Assembly (NCBI GenBank): GCA_002794735.1
Contig: NBAZ01000009.1
Location: 186,001-250,000 of the forward strand
DNA: 64,000 nt
From: Pyrrhoderma lamaoense
Taxonomy: Eukaryota > Basidiomycota > Agaricomycetes > Hymenochaetales > Hymenochaetaceae
Direction: 5' to 3'
Notes under the pieces: model-generated
Databases searched by the model: none
What the model was told of the DNA's origin: nothing
What the model saw: only the letters and a program-made list of their open reading frames with translations
Made by a program: the position numbers and the translations under genes
Part shown: positions 24,339-36,842 of the stretch, in pieces
How positions within the stretch are numbered: position 1 is the stretch's first letter
Layout: the number at the start of each line of letters is the position of its first letter

Positions 24339-25403
24339 ATGGCTATCGTGAAAGCAAAAACCATCAGGGATAGCAAGAAGAACGCCCAATCGCGTTCCTC
24401 CTCATCTTCTTCTGTGGTAGGGTTCGCGTTCAAGTGGCTTTTCCGACTAGGAGTCTGTGCTCTGTTGTATGCCGTTGGAAGATATGTCGATTCCATGCGG
24501 GTACGTATATAACAACCTTAACTTCCGACCTTACTGTTTCTAATTCTCTCTTGTTATATTTTCAACCGCGTTCTGATGAACTCATCAAAATCTGGAAACG
24601 GATGGTGCCTTTTCTTACTTGATCTTTAGCAACAATTTTACGTTTTTGACCCAGTGTTCATACACGCCGTCGCACGCTCAGCGGTTGAAGCACACGGGGA
24701 TGGTGCAAGGGGCGGGGACGTTGCTCAGATGATAAACTTCATCGTAACGAACCTAACAACCGAATACCCTCAATACACCCGCTCTTCTTCCAATCCCAAA
24801 CAACTCCTTCCAACCCCTTCAGCAGGCAGAGACAACAAGCTGATTTCTCTAAACTCCAACTCTTCCGAATGGGTATTTAACAACGCGGGAGGTGCGATGG
24901 GCGCAATGTATATCATCCACGCTTCCATCACCGAATACCTTATCATCTTTGGTACCCCGCTCGGAACAGAAGGACACACTGGACTTCATCCTTCTGATGA
25001 CTATTTCCATATTTTGCAAGGGGAGCAGTGGGCTTTTAAGGCTGGTGCGTTGGATAAGGAGGTTTATGCTCCAGGGGATATGCATCATCTGAGGAGAGGG
25101 GAAGTTAAGCAGTATAAGATGCATGAAGGTTGTTTTGCGTTGGAACTCGCTCAAGGTGCGTTTTAGTTCTATTCATTCGAAAAGTATTGTTCCTTAAGAT
25201 ATTCAACTAACCCTCAAAACTATTTTCTAGGCTGGATCCCACTCATGCTGCCTTTTGGTTTGGCAGATATCCTTTCATCAACACTTGACCTACCCACATT
25301 CTACCACACGGCACGTATCACCGCGCGCGAGATGTTCAACAACTTGCTCATTGGAAGATCTAAAGACTGTGAGAAAAAGAAGAGTTTTTTCAGAAAAGTT
25401 TAA
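24339..25403 (+). CDS. ERG2: C-8 sterol isomerase
   Basis: Three exons (24339-24500, 24630-25155, 25231-25403) encode 286 residues. ERG2 moves the C8 double bond of fecosterol to C7 in ergosterol synthesis at the ER membrane and belongs to the sigma-1-receptor family. Visible: a basic Ser-rich N-terminus; one membrane helix at about residues 28-48 ([20 protein letters not shown]); [113 protein letters not shown] and a closing [12 protein letters not shown]. The acidic and aromatic residues of the conserved pocket region are retained. It is longer than yeast Erg2 (222 residues), mainly from the N-terminal extension and a C-terminal basic tail (KKKSFFRKV). Confidence 0.95.
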
Positions 25404-26471
25404 GGGGCAGACCGGGAGTGTTGAGATGATGAGTAAAATAGGAATGATCATAGATGTAACTTTGGTTTACTGTTGGAGAACAAAACTTCTCTAGCTGTAA
25501 GGGTTATATACGAGGTGAGGAGGGGTTAGAATTATAGCTGTCTTTGTTTTCTTTTATCTCGCTATGGGTCATGTTCTTGTTCACGCAATTTTAACTCTCT
25601 CTCATATCTTCATCTTCATCCATAATGCATATTAGTTGTAATCATGATTATTATGTGATATGACATTGGTTATAATAGATACTAATATATTATGGTTTAC
25701 TAACGTAGGAGTTGTGTTTGCATTTACGTCTGTTGCCGGGTTACTCAAGTTGTTTCAGTGCTTGTTTATTCATCAATTGTTAGTTGTTTTTTTACCATCG
25801 ATTCAACGCAATTTGAGAGGTGAACATGCACATGATAACGCAACTCCTATCAGTAGTATATGCAAGACTTTCCAGAAAAAAACAAAACAAACTATTTTTA
25901 TCGATAAACTGCAAAAATAACTTAATAGGAAAAATGAAACTCAAAGGCTTCTGCTTTCTGGCTCTTTCATGCTTTTCTATTGATAAACAAGCCTGTTCTT
26001 CTCTTACAACTCCGCAACGACCACTTCTCTAGCTATCTTTACTGAAGATTCCCTGTTTCGGAAAGGAACAGGGTAAAATGAGGAAGGTATATCGTTATTT
26101 GAGGATTTGGCGGCACTGGATTGGATATGCCTGTCGACTTGGGTTCCATACTAGTGTATCTGTTGATATGGTTGATTGCGAGTCCCGGTATCCTTCAATA
26201 TACATGGCTGTTGACTCACAAAAATGAAATTATTAAATTAGCTAATTACTTTATATATATTCGAAGCTATAGTTTACGGGACTAAAGTAGTCTAACCGGG
26301 ATCAATATGCAATTCTTATGCACCTATAATAACGTTACGTACAGAAAACATCTCGTGCTCTTATAGTAAGTTATTGATTCTACTTCATATTTACCGGTAG
26401 AAAATAGCTATAATGAAGTGATGAATAGGGAAAAATTGGGTAACTTAGTAAAGGATGAAGGTGTTGTTAGA
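25404..26471. other. Intergenic region (convergent genes)
   Basis: Lies between the 3' ends of ERG2 (+) and membrane-protein copy A (-). AT-rich; nothing recognised. Confidence 0.4.
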
Positions 26472-28130
26472 TTAGAAATGAGGGATGAAATAAGACCACG
26501 ATAGGTCATCATAGACCTCGGCAGGGAGGCTGTCAAAGGATGCCAATGTAAGAGAGAGGATGAGAATTCTAGTAATGAGATAAATCATGTAAGCTCCCAA
26601 GAATATAAGAGCTAAAACGACCTGATAAATATTGTCATTCAAATCGTAGTAAAATATCAATGCAATACCCGCAATAAATGGGCATAACATCAAAAGGATG
26701 CTACACGTTCTCCAAAGTGTCCTATCGATGCTATACATGAACAGGTTGTTCCAAGAAAGGCAGTGGATTCCCCGAAAATCACACCAAAAACAATCATAAA
26801 TATGATTGGTACCAATTTGACAGATCCAGTATGTTTAAGATCCTCCAAAAGGCCTTAGCAATCCTCAAATTCTTATCTGAGTCGGGGAAAACGTCATGCT
26901 CTGTATCTACGCCATTGATAAGGTTCCTTTCTTCGTCATAAACATAATGACCACGAATGTCATACGGTTTGTGAATCCACAGATAGAAGACAGGTGTAGA
27001 ACAGACTACGTAAGCGCATGTGGTAACTTCAAGCTGCGATACTGGAAGAGACTGAAGGAGTCTCGCCACGGTTTGTAGCAGTATCCACAAGATCTGTAGA
27101 GTTGCTATAAACTTTGCCAGAGAATCGGATTTGCTCCTATCCTCAATATGATCGGAAATTTCTTTTATGTCAAGCTGTAATTTGATTGAATTTTTATATT
27201 GCTCTAGGACACAGCTATAAAATGGGACAGGCTGGAGGACTTCTGGAGGAGATGTTGGAGTCTCACGTTTCTTGATTCCACCCATCAATAGAAGAAAGCT
27301 ATGTGCCATGGTCCAATCGTTGTAACCAAGAGTCCTCATCAATTTTCTCCCCATACGGCATTTGAGGTATTGATTCAAAGAATGGTATAGACTATACTCG
27401 GGTGCGTAAAATGCAGTGCAGATTGGACCGCTCCTTTCTGCTAAGAACCATTTCATTTTCTCGTAATGATTAACGTAAAACTTGTACCAAGGAAGATTCT
27501 CCCGAGTTTTGGGCAGTGTCTGAGGGACGTTGTGATGCCAGGAAACATAGACACATAGGAATATAGTTGAGAGACACATCCATACGATATCCATTGTGCC
27601 ACGAGTTGAAGGTGAGGATTGGAATCCCTTGCGTTGATTGGGTGGAAACTCAACTTTGTGTCCAGAGTCCAACACAGAAGCAACTATTTCGATCTCCACA
27701 TATGCTCCCACAAATGATAGGAGTAGATATTTAAACCTGAAGAGTAGTTGTCCCAAGTTACACAGTGTTCCACAAAACAAAATGCGAAATCTATTATAGA
27801 CTGAATGTATGCCTTATCCATCAGCATCATGAACAAAACAGCATGGGATTACTTACCCCACTGAGCCCAGAAGATCATCGGCAGAAGGCGTTCTCTGATA
27901 GTACCCAATCTAAATAAAGGATGAGTTTGCAAGTGGTTTGTAGGCTGCGAATTACAATCTGTGTCGACAGAGTCTCTGGGACATACAGATTCTAGGTAAA
28001 GGATATGAATATATGGAGGAATATCAACACTATAAGGATTGTCTACCATCAAATAAAGCCTGGAGAGGGGCGGAGGATAGCCAGACTCCAGCTCTCTGTC
28101 TAATTCGGACGTGCTACTTTCGTGAACCAT
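26472..28130 (-). pseudogene. Multi-pass fungal membrane protein, copy A (broken)
   Basis: Close paralogue of the intact copy B at 28646-30260, with the same three-exon layout (exon 3 begins at 27800). It keeps the family hallmarks VEFPPNQRKGFQSSPSTRGT, MDIVWMCLSTIFLCVYVSWH, SFLLLMGGIKKRETPTSP and the C-terminal PAEVYDDLSWSYFIPHF. Compared with copy B, frames are lost at three places: near 28065-28075 at the end of exon 1, near 26821 (before LVPIIFMIVFG), and at the CCCC run 26770-26773 (before IHCLSWN). Because three separate shifts are needed, it is probably a pseudogene. Function of the family is unknown; it resembles the fungal integral-membrane proteins with a conserved RGT-x-I-W-x-C-L-x-T core. 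Confidence 0.65.
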
Positions 28131-28645
28131 AGGATAAATGTAACTTGAAAAAAGTCAATACGTTGTCTGAGTTGTAGGGCTCTCGGGTACTAAAGGGCAA
28201 AGGTGCTCTTAATGTGGAGGTTTGATCCGATAATTATCAAAAAACTCTTTCATATCTCAATTGCTTAATAAGTTAAATTAGAAGCTAGGAATACTCTGAG
28301 CATGAATCAATCGTTAATCATCAATCAATAACCAAATATGGACTTTCAAATTTACTATATTTTTCTTCGGACTCGATGACATAACGATATCTCAACCACG
28401 TATACAGTTGAGCTGATATCTATGGTTGAGAGTATGAGAGAGAAACTTATTGAGAAAAAAGAATCAGAAGGTGTACCGAGAGTTCATTCGTTTTCCTTAA
28501 AAGATGATCTTTCGATTTCTTGCAAAGAAGCTACGTTAACTACTCCTTTGTACAAAAACAGTGAGAAAAATGGTAGCTAAGTTGGATTGATGAATGGTAA
28601 GGAAATATTACAAGAAAATGGAAGTGAAAGAGGGGTGATATTGAA

Positions 28646-30260
28646 TTAGAAGTGAGGGATGAAATAAGACCATGATAAGTCTTCGTAAACCTCGGCAGGA
28701 AGACTTTTAAAGGACAACACAATAAGAGAGATGATGAGCACCCTAGTAACAGTATAAGCAAAGCTTACTCCAAGGAATATAATATCTGCGCCGACTGCCC
28801 TGGTTTGATCGTCAACAGGGTCGATGAAATTCCTTGTAATACCCAAAACAGCTGGGCAAAGTATCATAATGATGCTACATATTCTCCAAAGTAGTATCCC
28901 GTTGCTATTTATGAACGCACTGTTCCAAGAAAGACAGTGGATCCCTCCGAAAAACGAACCAAAAACAATGAAACTCATCAACGGTACTAGAAGAATAGAG
29001 GTTTTACCTATAGTGATGCATTTGGGGATCTTCAACTCTTTATCCGAGATATTGTGCTCGATCTTTACGCCATTGTTAAGGACTTTTTCCCAGTCATATA
29101 CATAATGGCCACGAATATCATATGGTTTGTGGAGCCAAAAGTAGAACACAGGAATAAAACAGACTATGTAGGCGCATGTGGCAATTTCAAGTTGGGATAC
29201 AGGGAGAGACTGAAGGAGTCTTGCGACTGATTGCAGCAGCACCCATAATATTTGTAGAGTTGTTATAAACTTAGCAAGAGTATCAGATTTGCTTCTATCG
29301 CTTATGTGCTCGGATATCTCTTGAATATCAAGATTCAATTTAATGGAGTTTTTGTGTTCTCGTAGGACGCATCTATAGAATTCATGAGATTGGAGAGTTT
29401 CTAAAGGAGATGTTGGTGTTTCACGTTTCATGATACCACCCATCTCAAGGAGAAAGCTGTGCGAAAGAGTCCAGTCCTCGTAACCACAAGCTTTCATTTC
29501 CATTTCCCGTTGACGACAATTTAAATACTCAGTCGAAGAAACTGCAAAGCCATATTCGGGAGCAAAGAATGCAATGGTAATATCGAAGCCTCTCTCAGCC
29601 ACAAACCATGCCAGCTTCTTGTAAGGGTTTACATAAAACTTGTACCAAGGAGTACTCTTCTCAATTTCAGGCAGGTTCTGAGGGACGTCGTGGTGCCAGG
29701 AAACGTAGACACAAAGGAATAAGGTTGAAAGACACATCCATACAATGTCCATCGTACCTCGAGTTGCAGGTGAGGATTGGAATCCCACGCGCTGATTGGG
29801 AGGAAAGTCAACTTTTTTCCCTGCCTTCAATACGAAAAAAAAGATGATGAATGCCATAGCAAATGAGATAACTGCTGTGAGAGAATCCAGCCATTTGTCT
29901 ACTGTCTCACGAACGAAATACATGAAATTGTCCCTTGCTGATTTTGAGTCTGCTGCATAAGTGTCATAAGCTCATCAACATGAAACTTAATCTACTTACC
30001 TTGCTGGATCCAGCGAAGTGCTAGTGACGCACGATTTCTAATAGGATGTAACCTGTGAGGAATCAGCCTGTGATTATTGGATTCCAAGTCGACAGATTCT
30101 CGGAGACGTTCTGAGGCAAGGGTGTGAATATGAGTATAAAAGTATTGTTATAACGATGAGATTATCTACCATCACTAGAAATCTGGACAGAACTCAGAAG
30201 AGAGCCAGATTTGAGATCAGTATCAGCGTTTGATTCGGAGACGTTGTTGATGGAATCCAT
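28646..30260 (-). CDS. Multi-pass fungal membrane protein, copy B (intact, unknown function)
   Basis: Three exons (30260-30170, 30110-30000, 29949-28646) splice in frame to 501 residues. Residues 1-70 are polar. Then come about six to seven hydrophobic segments: AVISFAMAFIIFFFVLKAG, IVWMCLSTLFLCVYVSWH, IATCAYIVCFIPVFYFWLH, ILLVPLMSFIVFGSFFG, LLWRICSIIMILCPAVLGI and GADIIFLGVSFAYTVTRVLI, which runs into a further hydrophobic stretch. The conserved core is FPPNQRVGFQSSPATRGTMD, followed by a soluble loop of about 170 residues holding WTLSHSFLLEMGGIMKRETP. The C-terminus is PAEVYEDLSWSYFIPHF. Such proteins are widespread in fungi, often in tandem copies, with no established role. It is the upstream, intact member of a tandem pair. 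The third-exon acceptor (gcagcag) was chosen because it alone keeps the frame. Confidence 0.75.
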
Positions 30261-30664
30261 ATGACACTAGTAGCTTGCTTCAAGATAGTACGTTGTCTGA
30301 GTTGAAGTCTGTGGTTAAAGGGCAAGAAGTTGAAACGTGAGGCCTCAGAGAGGGAGTTTATCTCGTTGTTATCGATCGGATAAATACACTCATCAAAATC
30401 ATCTGATACGTTCTAAAAATAGATGATGGTGCACATCAAAATGGCTTTTCCAACCTCTTAAGAATAAGGGTCTGGACCAGCTGACAATCACAGACAATAT
30501 CTTATCTCTGTGGACTACGAAGGAGACAGGGGGGTAAAAGAGAGAATGAGGAACTTATGAGAGAATATTTCCGATAATCATTTGTTTTCGTCTAGCATCT
30601 TCCTACAAAAATATACAAAGGTTAAGTCATGAGACAAACATATACCATGGTACGCTAGCGTCTT
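30261..30664. other. Intergenic region
   Basis: Upstream of membrane-protein copy B and downstream of the lipase gene (both minus strand); no ORF supported. Confidence 0.4.
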
Positions 30665-32881
30665 CTACAACTTCGCAGTCGCCGCTTCCTGAGGCGGCGA
30701 AGATGCCTTGGGCGAATGCGCCTGTTGTGGAAGCACATTAGGACTAGGTTCGGAAGGCGAAATTGTTGTTGCTGATGAAGCCGGATTCGAGTTGTGTAAA
30801 GAAGGCAACCTAGCCTCAACCCAAGAGATACACTCATCAATAAACCTATCCTTCACACCATCCGGTTCATTATGCAATTCGTGGAATCCGTTCTAATATT
30901 TGTTTTCATTGGCAGGAGGAGGGACGGGCAAGTCAAACGCCACGGATAGACAGATTAAGTCGGTTAAGTGATTGCATAGTTAGTATATGAGTAAAAAAGA
31001 ATAAAGTCATTTCAATCAGCATTTTATTCAAGCAGATTACTGTACAGAGAAGAAATGGGAGACAGGGGAAACTCACATCATACAAAGAAATCTTTTTATC
31101 CTTCGCAGGTACTGCATCGTGGAAGCGCTGACTTGCGGCGTGGGACGTAACCTAAAAAGAGTATGTCCGAGCAAATTAAAAGAAAGAGGAACAAGAAGTA
31201 AAGAGTAGGTGGAACCGAAAGGGGAAGGACGGAGTTGAAGCGAAAGCGTGAGCAATATGAATATATGATATTAGGGTCAGAAAGCCAGGGTTTTGGTTGG
31301 ATGTTGGTGGTTAATTGTTGGTTTCAGAAGTAGTATCTTTTCTTAGTATTATTATGAATAGGTTTATTGATTTGGGCTAACCTTATCGCCAGTCCCATGT
31401 ACGATAAGAAGCTATTAAGAAACGGAAAACAAAAAGAAAAAAAAAGCGTTATAGTATATGCCTCGAGATGCTAAAGAGATAGAGAGTTGAGTTTCCTTAC
31501 CGGAAGGTGTTCAGGCCAATGCTTATACAACGACTGCAAAAGCTCTTCTCCCTTTTAGTAGTTACATACGTTTGATATTAACCATTCCATTATTCATCAT
31601 TCAGTTGGGATGTAGAAATTGGACGGAAATGGGTGTAAAGTGAACTTGAGCTTACCCGATTCAACATATCGCTAATCCCTCTCAAGCTACCTTTCTGCTT
31701 GATGAGCGGGTCTTTCAAGTACGCTTCATTCTTTTCTTGATCTTTTGATAGATGCTTCTCGCATCAAGTTCAGGTTCGGGAATAGATAATCACATGACAA
31801 TCCATGTCAACGCCATAATCAAATTTGACGTCAGTTCCTAGTTAACTCTTTTCAAGAGAAAATCTTTCATAATTCCTCTGTCTGTCTCTGGCTCTCCATC
31901 TCCACACGCACACACATCCCGAAAATATATTCCAAAACAGTGAAAAGGACTTACTTCAGCCTTAACCTGAGCAGGAATAGTCGAATAAGGCGTAACGAGA
32001 CTCGCCTTCCCGCCGACCCACCTTGCAATCTTAGACGCCGGATTTGTTTGAAGGATAAGTGGAGAGGAGGCAATGATTCCTGCTATTCGTTGTTTGGTTT
32101 TTGTAGCGAAGTCCAGGACTATGCCACCACCCTGTATTTGAGATAGTGAGATGGGATAGATGATTTTGTTGTTGTGAGTGTGTGGGAGTATGAAAAGTCG
32201 AATTATATGAAGTGCACGAAGCAAAGGACATAGTAAAATGAGAAACGATCAAATCAGTGATCTCTAGGAGAGATTCAAGGTAGAGATAGAGCCAAAATCA
32301 GAACGCACCATAGAATGTCCCATAACGAACACTGGTAACTCTTTCTCTCCCTCACCTCCCTCTACACTCTTCCCAGCCCCGGATCCGCTAAACCATTCCC
32401 GAGCAGTCTTAACAGCCCACTCGAGATCCTCAACCTGATGCGCCCCACTCGTCTTAGCATACGAACTATTTTTACTACTCCCACCCTCTGCACCCCCATC
32501 TTCATCTCCAGAAACCGACACATCCTTGTTACTCCTAATAGCAGCACCATCCTTAGAGGTAGAGGAACCGTCGATACCAGAGGTCTTTCCGAACCCGCGT
32601 TGGTCAAACGCAAAGACGTGTATCCCGCGTGCGGACCAGTTTGGGAAGACGTGGGAGTATCGGCCTATGTGTTCGATGAAGCCATGTAGAAAGACGAGGA
32701 TTGCTCGAGGTTGGGTGATGGAAGAGGTAGGAGTAGATGCTGAGGCTGAGGTGGAATTGGAGTCAAGTTGTGTTTGGGCAGGGTAAACTCGACAATAGAA
32801 GTTGGTGGATTGAGGACCGGTGAGCCAGTGTTCGGTGTAGACAGATTTGTCTGGAGCTGTAGAACCGTTGGTTCCAGACAT
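30665..32881 (-). CDS. Monoacylglycerol lipase (alpha/beta hydrolase)
   Basis: Seven exons (32881-32309, 32131-31955, 31754-31656, 31551-31501, 31411-31382, 31151-31077, 30892-30665) encode 410 residues. The enzyme hydrolyses monoacylglycerols (yeast homologue Yju3, on lipid droplets and membranes). Evidence: LVFLHGFIEHIGRY, FAFDQRGFGKTSG, nucleophile elbow GHSMGGG with Ser190 split by intron 1, IAGIIASSPLI, acid residue in LLIVHGTGDKV (Asp309) and catalytic His in NGFHELHNEP (His339). Between FGKTSG and HQVEDLEWAV there is an unusual Ser/Gly/Asp-rich insert of about 50 residues, and the C-terminus has a Pro/Ser/Ala-rich tail of about 45 residues. Exon 5 is only 30 nt. All exon joins keep the frame. 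Homologues are usually about 300 residues, so the two low-complexity additions account for the length. Confidence 0.92.
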
Positions 32882-34182
32882 TGCTATGATATCTGGATGG
32901 TTTAATAGCGCTGCCCGAGTTTTGAGCTGAAGAAAAAGTAGCTTTTTCCAGAGTTTGTGTTTTCCAATTGTGATGATTTATGATTTATGTCCGCTTAGTG
33001 TTCTACAAACCGAGTGAGTTCAGGTAATCCGAGTTCAAGGACAGCTTGAGCACCGAGCATGACCTTGTGCCTTCTGTTACACTTCCGCGTGATTTAGCTG
33101 GGCTCGGAGTTAGTCGATCCACAGTGGGACAAAGTTAGAGGCTGTGTTCGAATCTCGCCCTCTCATTGGCTCAGTGGCTTTTCCTCTTAATTATCATTTT
33201 ACTAATATAGTAAACATAGTTACATATGCGTTAGGTAGTGAATAAATATATACTAACCTTATAATATTAAAGTCGTGTTCGTATTATGAGGCTGTTTCAA
33301 CAATCAAATGCTTGTATATTGTAGTGGGTTGATATAATGAATTAATAGTATTACAAATTCGTATTTCCCATCCCATCAACTAGTTTCCTAGTTTCCGTGG
33401 TTCCTCATGGGAGTTACCCGAATGGGGGAGAAGTGTCGTCTCGTAGTCTGGTTATCTTCCGGTCTTCTATACCATGAAAGATATTGCAATATACAATACA
33501 CATGTATATCCTCCGAATTATTCTAATTAAATTCAAGAATTAACAATTCTGATATTGACATATGCAGTCACGAGACACGAGCCACACATCCTCCTCTCAT
33601 TTAATCCGCTTTTATCCACACCTAATCCATGATGAAACCTATTTTGATTAAGATTAAAAATCCCAAGCCAAGCCTAAACACTGAGCGGCATGAGAAAACA
33701 TCACCTCGATTGAAAGCCTCAGAATGATTAAAACTGATTAAACTGATGATGACCTAATCACAGTTGTCTTAGCAGCAGCCCCCGTCAACGTCTCTTACGG
33801 CGGTCGCGGTGATGATCACCTTGTCGCGTGGGCGTGGGCCCCTCCTACATCGTTCGCCCGCACTCCGCCTTTCTTGTCCTTTATCTACCACCACCGTCTA
33901 CTAACTTCTTTCTTCACCCCCTTCATTCTTTTTCCTTCTTTTTCTTCTTTGGCTCCGTCTCTGGTAGACGTTTCTTTGTGCCTAATCTACTTCATCAACT
34001 TTCAATCGTCGATCGACTTCTTTTTACATCAACTGCAACTCGACTCAACTGAATACAACCAACAATCTAGTTGCGAGGTAATCTCAAAGACCTTCTGTCG
34101 TTTTACGTGCATCATCATCTAAGGCAAAGAAATACCAGAAATTCAAAGAAGAAATCAATAAATAGAGAAAAGGATATCTATA
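32882..34182. other. Divergent intergenic region
   Basis: Between the lipase (-) and the cysteine-rich secreted-protein gene (+). A tRNA-like stretch near 33090-33165 was judged too poor to call. The last 400 bp is CT-rich and holds the leader of the secreted-protein gene. Confidence 0.4.
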
Positions 34183-35370
34183 ATGTTTCGTGCCATCTTC
34201 TTGTTAGTTTCGGTCTTTGCTCTTGCTAGCCATGGTTAGTACTTCGATAGTCAAATTACTGTATAAAGCTATCCGTACTCATAAAGTTATACTTTAACTC
34301 TACAATTACATGTGTTCAAATCAAAACCACACCCATCCTACACACCAAATCCGTCCATTACCTCCTATCCCTCCCAACACAAAAAAACCCACATTCAATG
34401 ACACATAAACAAACATCCAGTAGCAGCTGTTACTCTGAATGTAACTGGGATGAACGTCCCCACCATTTCGCTCGCCCAACTCCTCCAAGTGCCCACAGGC
34501 GCCTACACAACCGCTTGTCAATCAAACTGCTCAGCAGTTAACAGCACTATCATAGCCTGTAATGATGTCGATTCATGTCTCTGTACTCAAGATATCGTCA
34601 CGCAGCTGACGGACTGCGAACAATGTATGTTTAATACACTGGTTGCTCTCAATGAGAAGGCTCCGGACACTAGAGTTGGGTCGAATGTGTTGCTTGGACG
34701 TAAGTAGCTTGTTCTTTCTTCACCTTATTTTTGAATTTCTTTGGGATTATTTATTACACGTCTTTATGATGCATTTGTTTTTATTCTACTTGCTTCGAGG
34801 ATGTGAAAAGCTGGGATACTAATTCACATCTACTTTTTTTATTCCCACCGTCGCATCGCATTGGCCCCTTTGATGGATATGGCTTGGTATCTTGACGTAT
34901 TGGACCTCTTGACTGATTTTGAAATATTTGTTACGCTCAACGCCTACGCTAACTATCTCATCAAAAATCTTCATTAAATCGAACGTCGCTTACCACTCCT
35001 CATCGCCTCCCTTCCAAAAATGTACCAACCAAAACCACGAAACGACTTGATATGAAACTACATCTCCAAACTCAAACTCAACACTTTCCCGACTTTGCCT
35101 TCAAAACAAACCGAACACCCGAACTCAATCTGGCATGAACTTAACCAACAAAACCACAACAACACTTTAAAATCATTCAATAATGAAATTGACGATACAG
35201 AACTCCCGGCAGCCTGCAACACCACCTTCCCAGGCACTGGTGCACTAGTAATCGCACCCACATGGGACGGACCGACAGACATCATCCTTAATACACCTGA
35301 GACGGTTGTTGTCGTTGGGTTTGGAGCTATTATGGCTGGGACGTTCCTTATGATGTTCTCGACTATTTGA
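34183..35370 (+). CDS. Cysteine-rich secreted protein, possibly GPI-anchored
   Basis: Exon 1 (34183-34234) encodes a signal peptide (MFRAIFLLVSVFALASHG). Exon 2 (34421-34699) carries a Cys-rich module with seven Cys, including CQSNC, SCLC and CEQC spacings, and several N-glycosylation sites. The last exon, best started at 35201 (ACNTTFPGTGALVIAPTWDG), ends in a hydrophobic stretch VVVVGFGAIMAGTFLMMF followed by only three residues, as in a GPI-attachment signal. Intron 2 as drawn is 501 nt, so a small exon may be hidden in it; a longer open frame reaches upstream to about 35050 but meets a stop. The pattern is seen in many small basidiomycete surface proteins. It is not a standard CFEM module. 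Function unknown. Confidence 0.6.
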
Positions 35371-36842
35371 GGAAAGAGGAGAACGTCTTGAGTCTTGGGA
35401 ATATGGGAAGATGTTGGTGTTAAATGGTGTGATGGTTGTAATAGTGTTTTGTTAGATGGTTAGTGGGTTGATAAGAGGGTTTAAAGGAGGGTGAAAATAG
35501 TCGGAAGCGATTTGGTGGATTGTGGAGGATTTGGGTTTGGACGAGAACTCGGGTTTACCTTGTACACTTCATGTTAGTGATACTGAACTTCGATCCTACA
35601 TGTTGTCTTGAGAGACAAGACTGTGAATACCGTTGTGTTTGTTGTTGAGGTCGTTGATAGTTGGTTGGCAGACGGAAGATGAAGTTGTTTTAGTCTACAT
35701 TGACGCTGGCGTTTTCCTTCCCTCCCTTATTTTGATCATCTTCTACATGTTCTACACCTACTTACATAACTTTCTTGTTTCTTGTTTCTTGTGTTGGCTT
35801 TGTTGAAGGGGTTGGTCAATAAAGTAGGGGTGTGTTGGCTAAGATAATTTTTTATACAGTGAGAGTGAGAAAATAAGTGTGAATGTGTGGGTGAATGTGG
35901 GTTCTTCTCTTGCTCAGTGGCTGTCCTATTTTAAGTACGCTCTTCTAACGAAAATGTAAGCAAACAGGTCATTAGAGTGATATATGGATTAGCTATCAAC
36001 GTATATTATTACTTAGCGCTGAACCAAACACGTTGCTCCTGAAACAACTAGAGAGACAAGTTATATGTATATGCGCGCACCGTATGGTTGAACAATAGAT
36101 ACTTTCAAGCGGTGCTGGTTGTTATATGAGTCATTGTTGTCGTTGCAACTGAGATAAGCTATAACACTCTAGCACCTCACTGAGATGAACAGCATTCTTG
36201 TGGCAAGGCCTCTCACTACTCTTAATAGCAATCTAGGAACTTGAATTAAAATTTTACTCGTGAGTTCTTATTTCTTATTAGCGTCTATCTTGACTACGAA
36301 CTAGAGATCTGAGTGTACCGCAAAAGTTGACACCCAAACGCACTATATCAGATACTTTTCAATTATCACTCTGATTTCGGAGTCATAAGAGATATAAACA
36401 TAGGAGTTCTCAGAATATATCCATCAAGAATTGTGCGGAACGTATATGCCTCAGCGTCTACCACATGTAATAGTGCGGCGGAAGCAAAGTATTAATACTC
36501 TACCTAACCGAAGGAACTTGATTCCCAGCTCTAGTAACCGGTCTTTATTCAACATCTCCCCGAAGCTAGATCGAAGAAGCGATGCAGCACTGCACCAATT
36601 TACAGACTAAATCCACCAATGGGTGTACTCGGATACTCCTCCTTATACCCAACATCTAGACCGGAGCCAAATAAAGACACTTTCTAATATGATTGATCAC
36701 TTTCATCAAGATATACATATATCATATAAAGCTGAATTATAGTCCGGACACGCCCACATCTATACGGCTCAAGTGTACTACAATTTTCCTCATAATCTCC
36801 TTCCTCATCCCCCCTTAGCATTCCTACTCAATCAATCTTCTA
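35371..36842. other. Intergenic region
   Basis: 3' flank of the secreted-protein gene, then AT-rich sequence. No ORF with recognisable features. Confidence 0.4.

Noticed and set aside
25660..26032. Two hydrophobic ORFs after ERG2
   Set aside because: AT-rich 3' flank, no family features and no ATG context.
33088..33165. tRNA-like stretch with a B-box-like gtgttcgaatctc and an A-box-like ttagctgggctcgg
   Set aside because: T-stem, acceptor stem and anticodon stem do not pair; at most a decayed tRNA-derived element.
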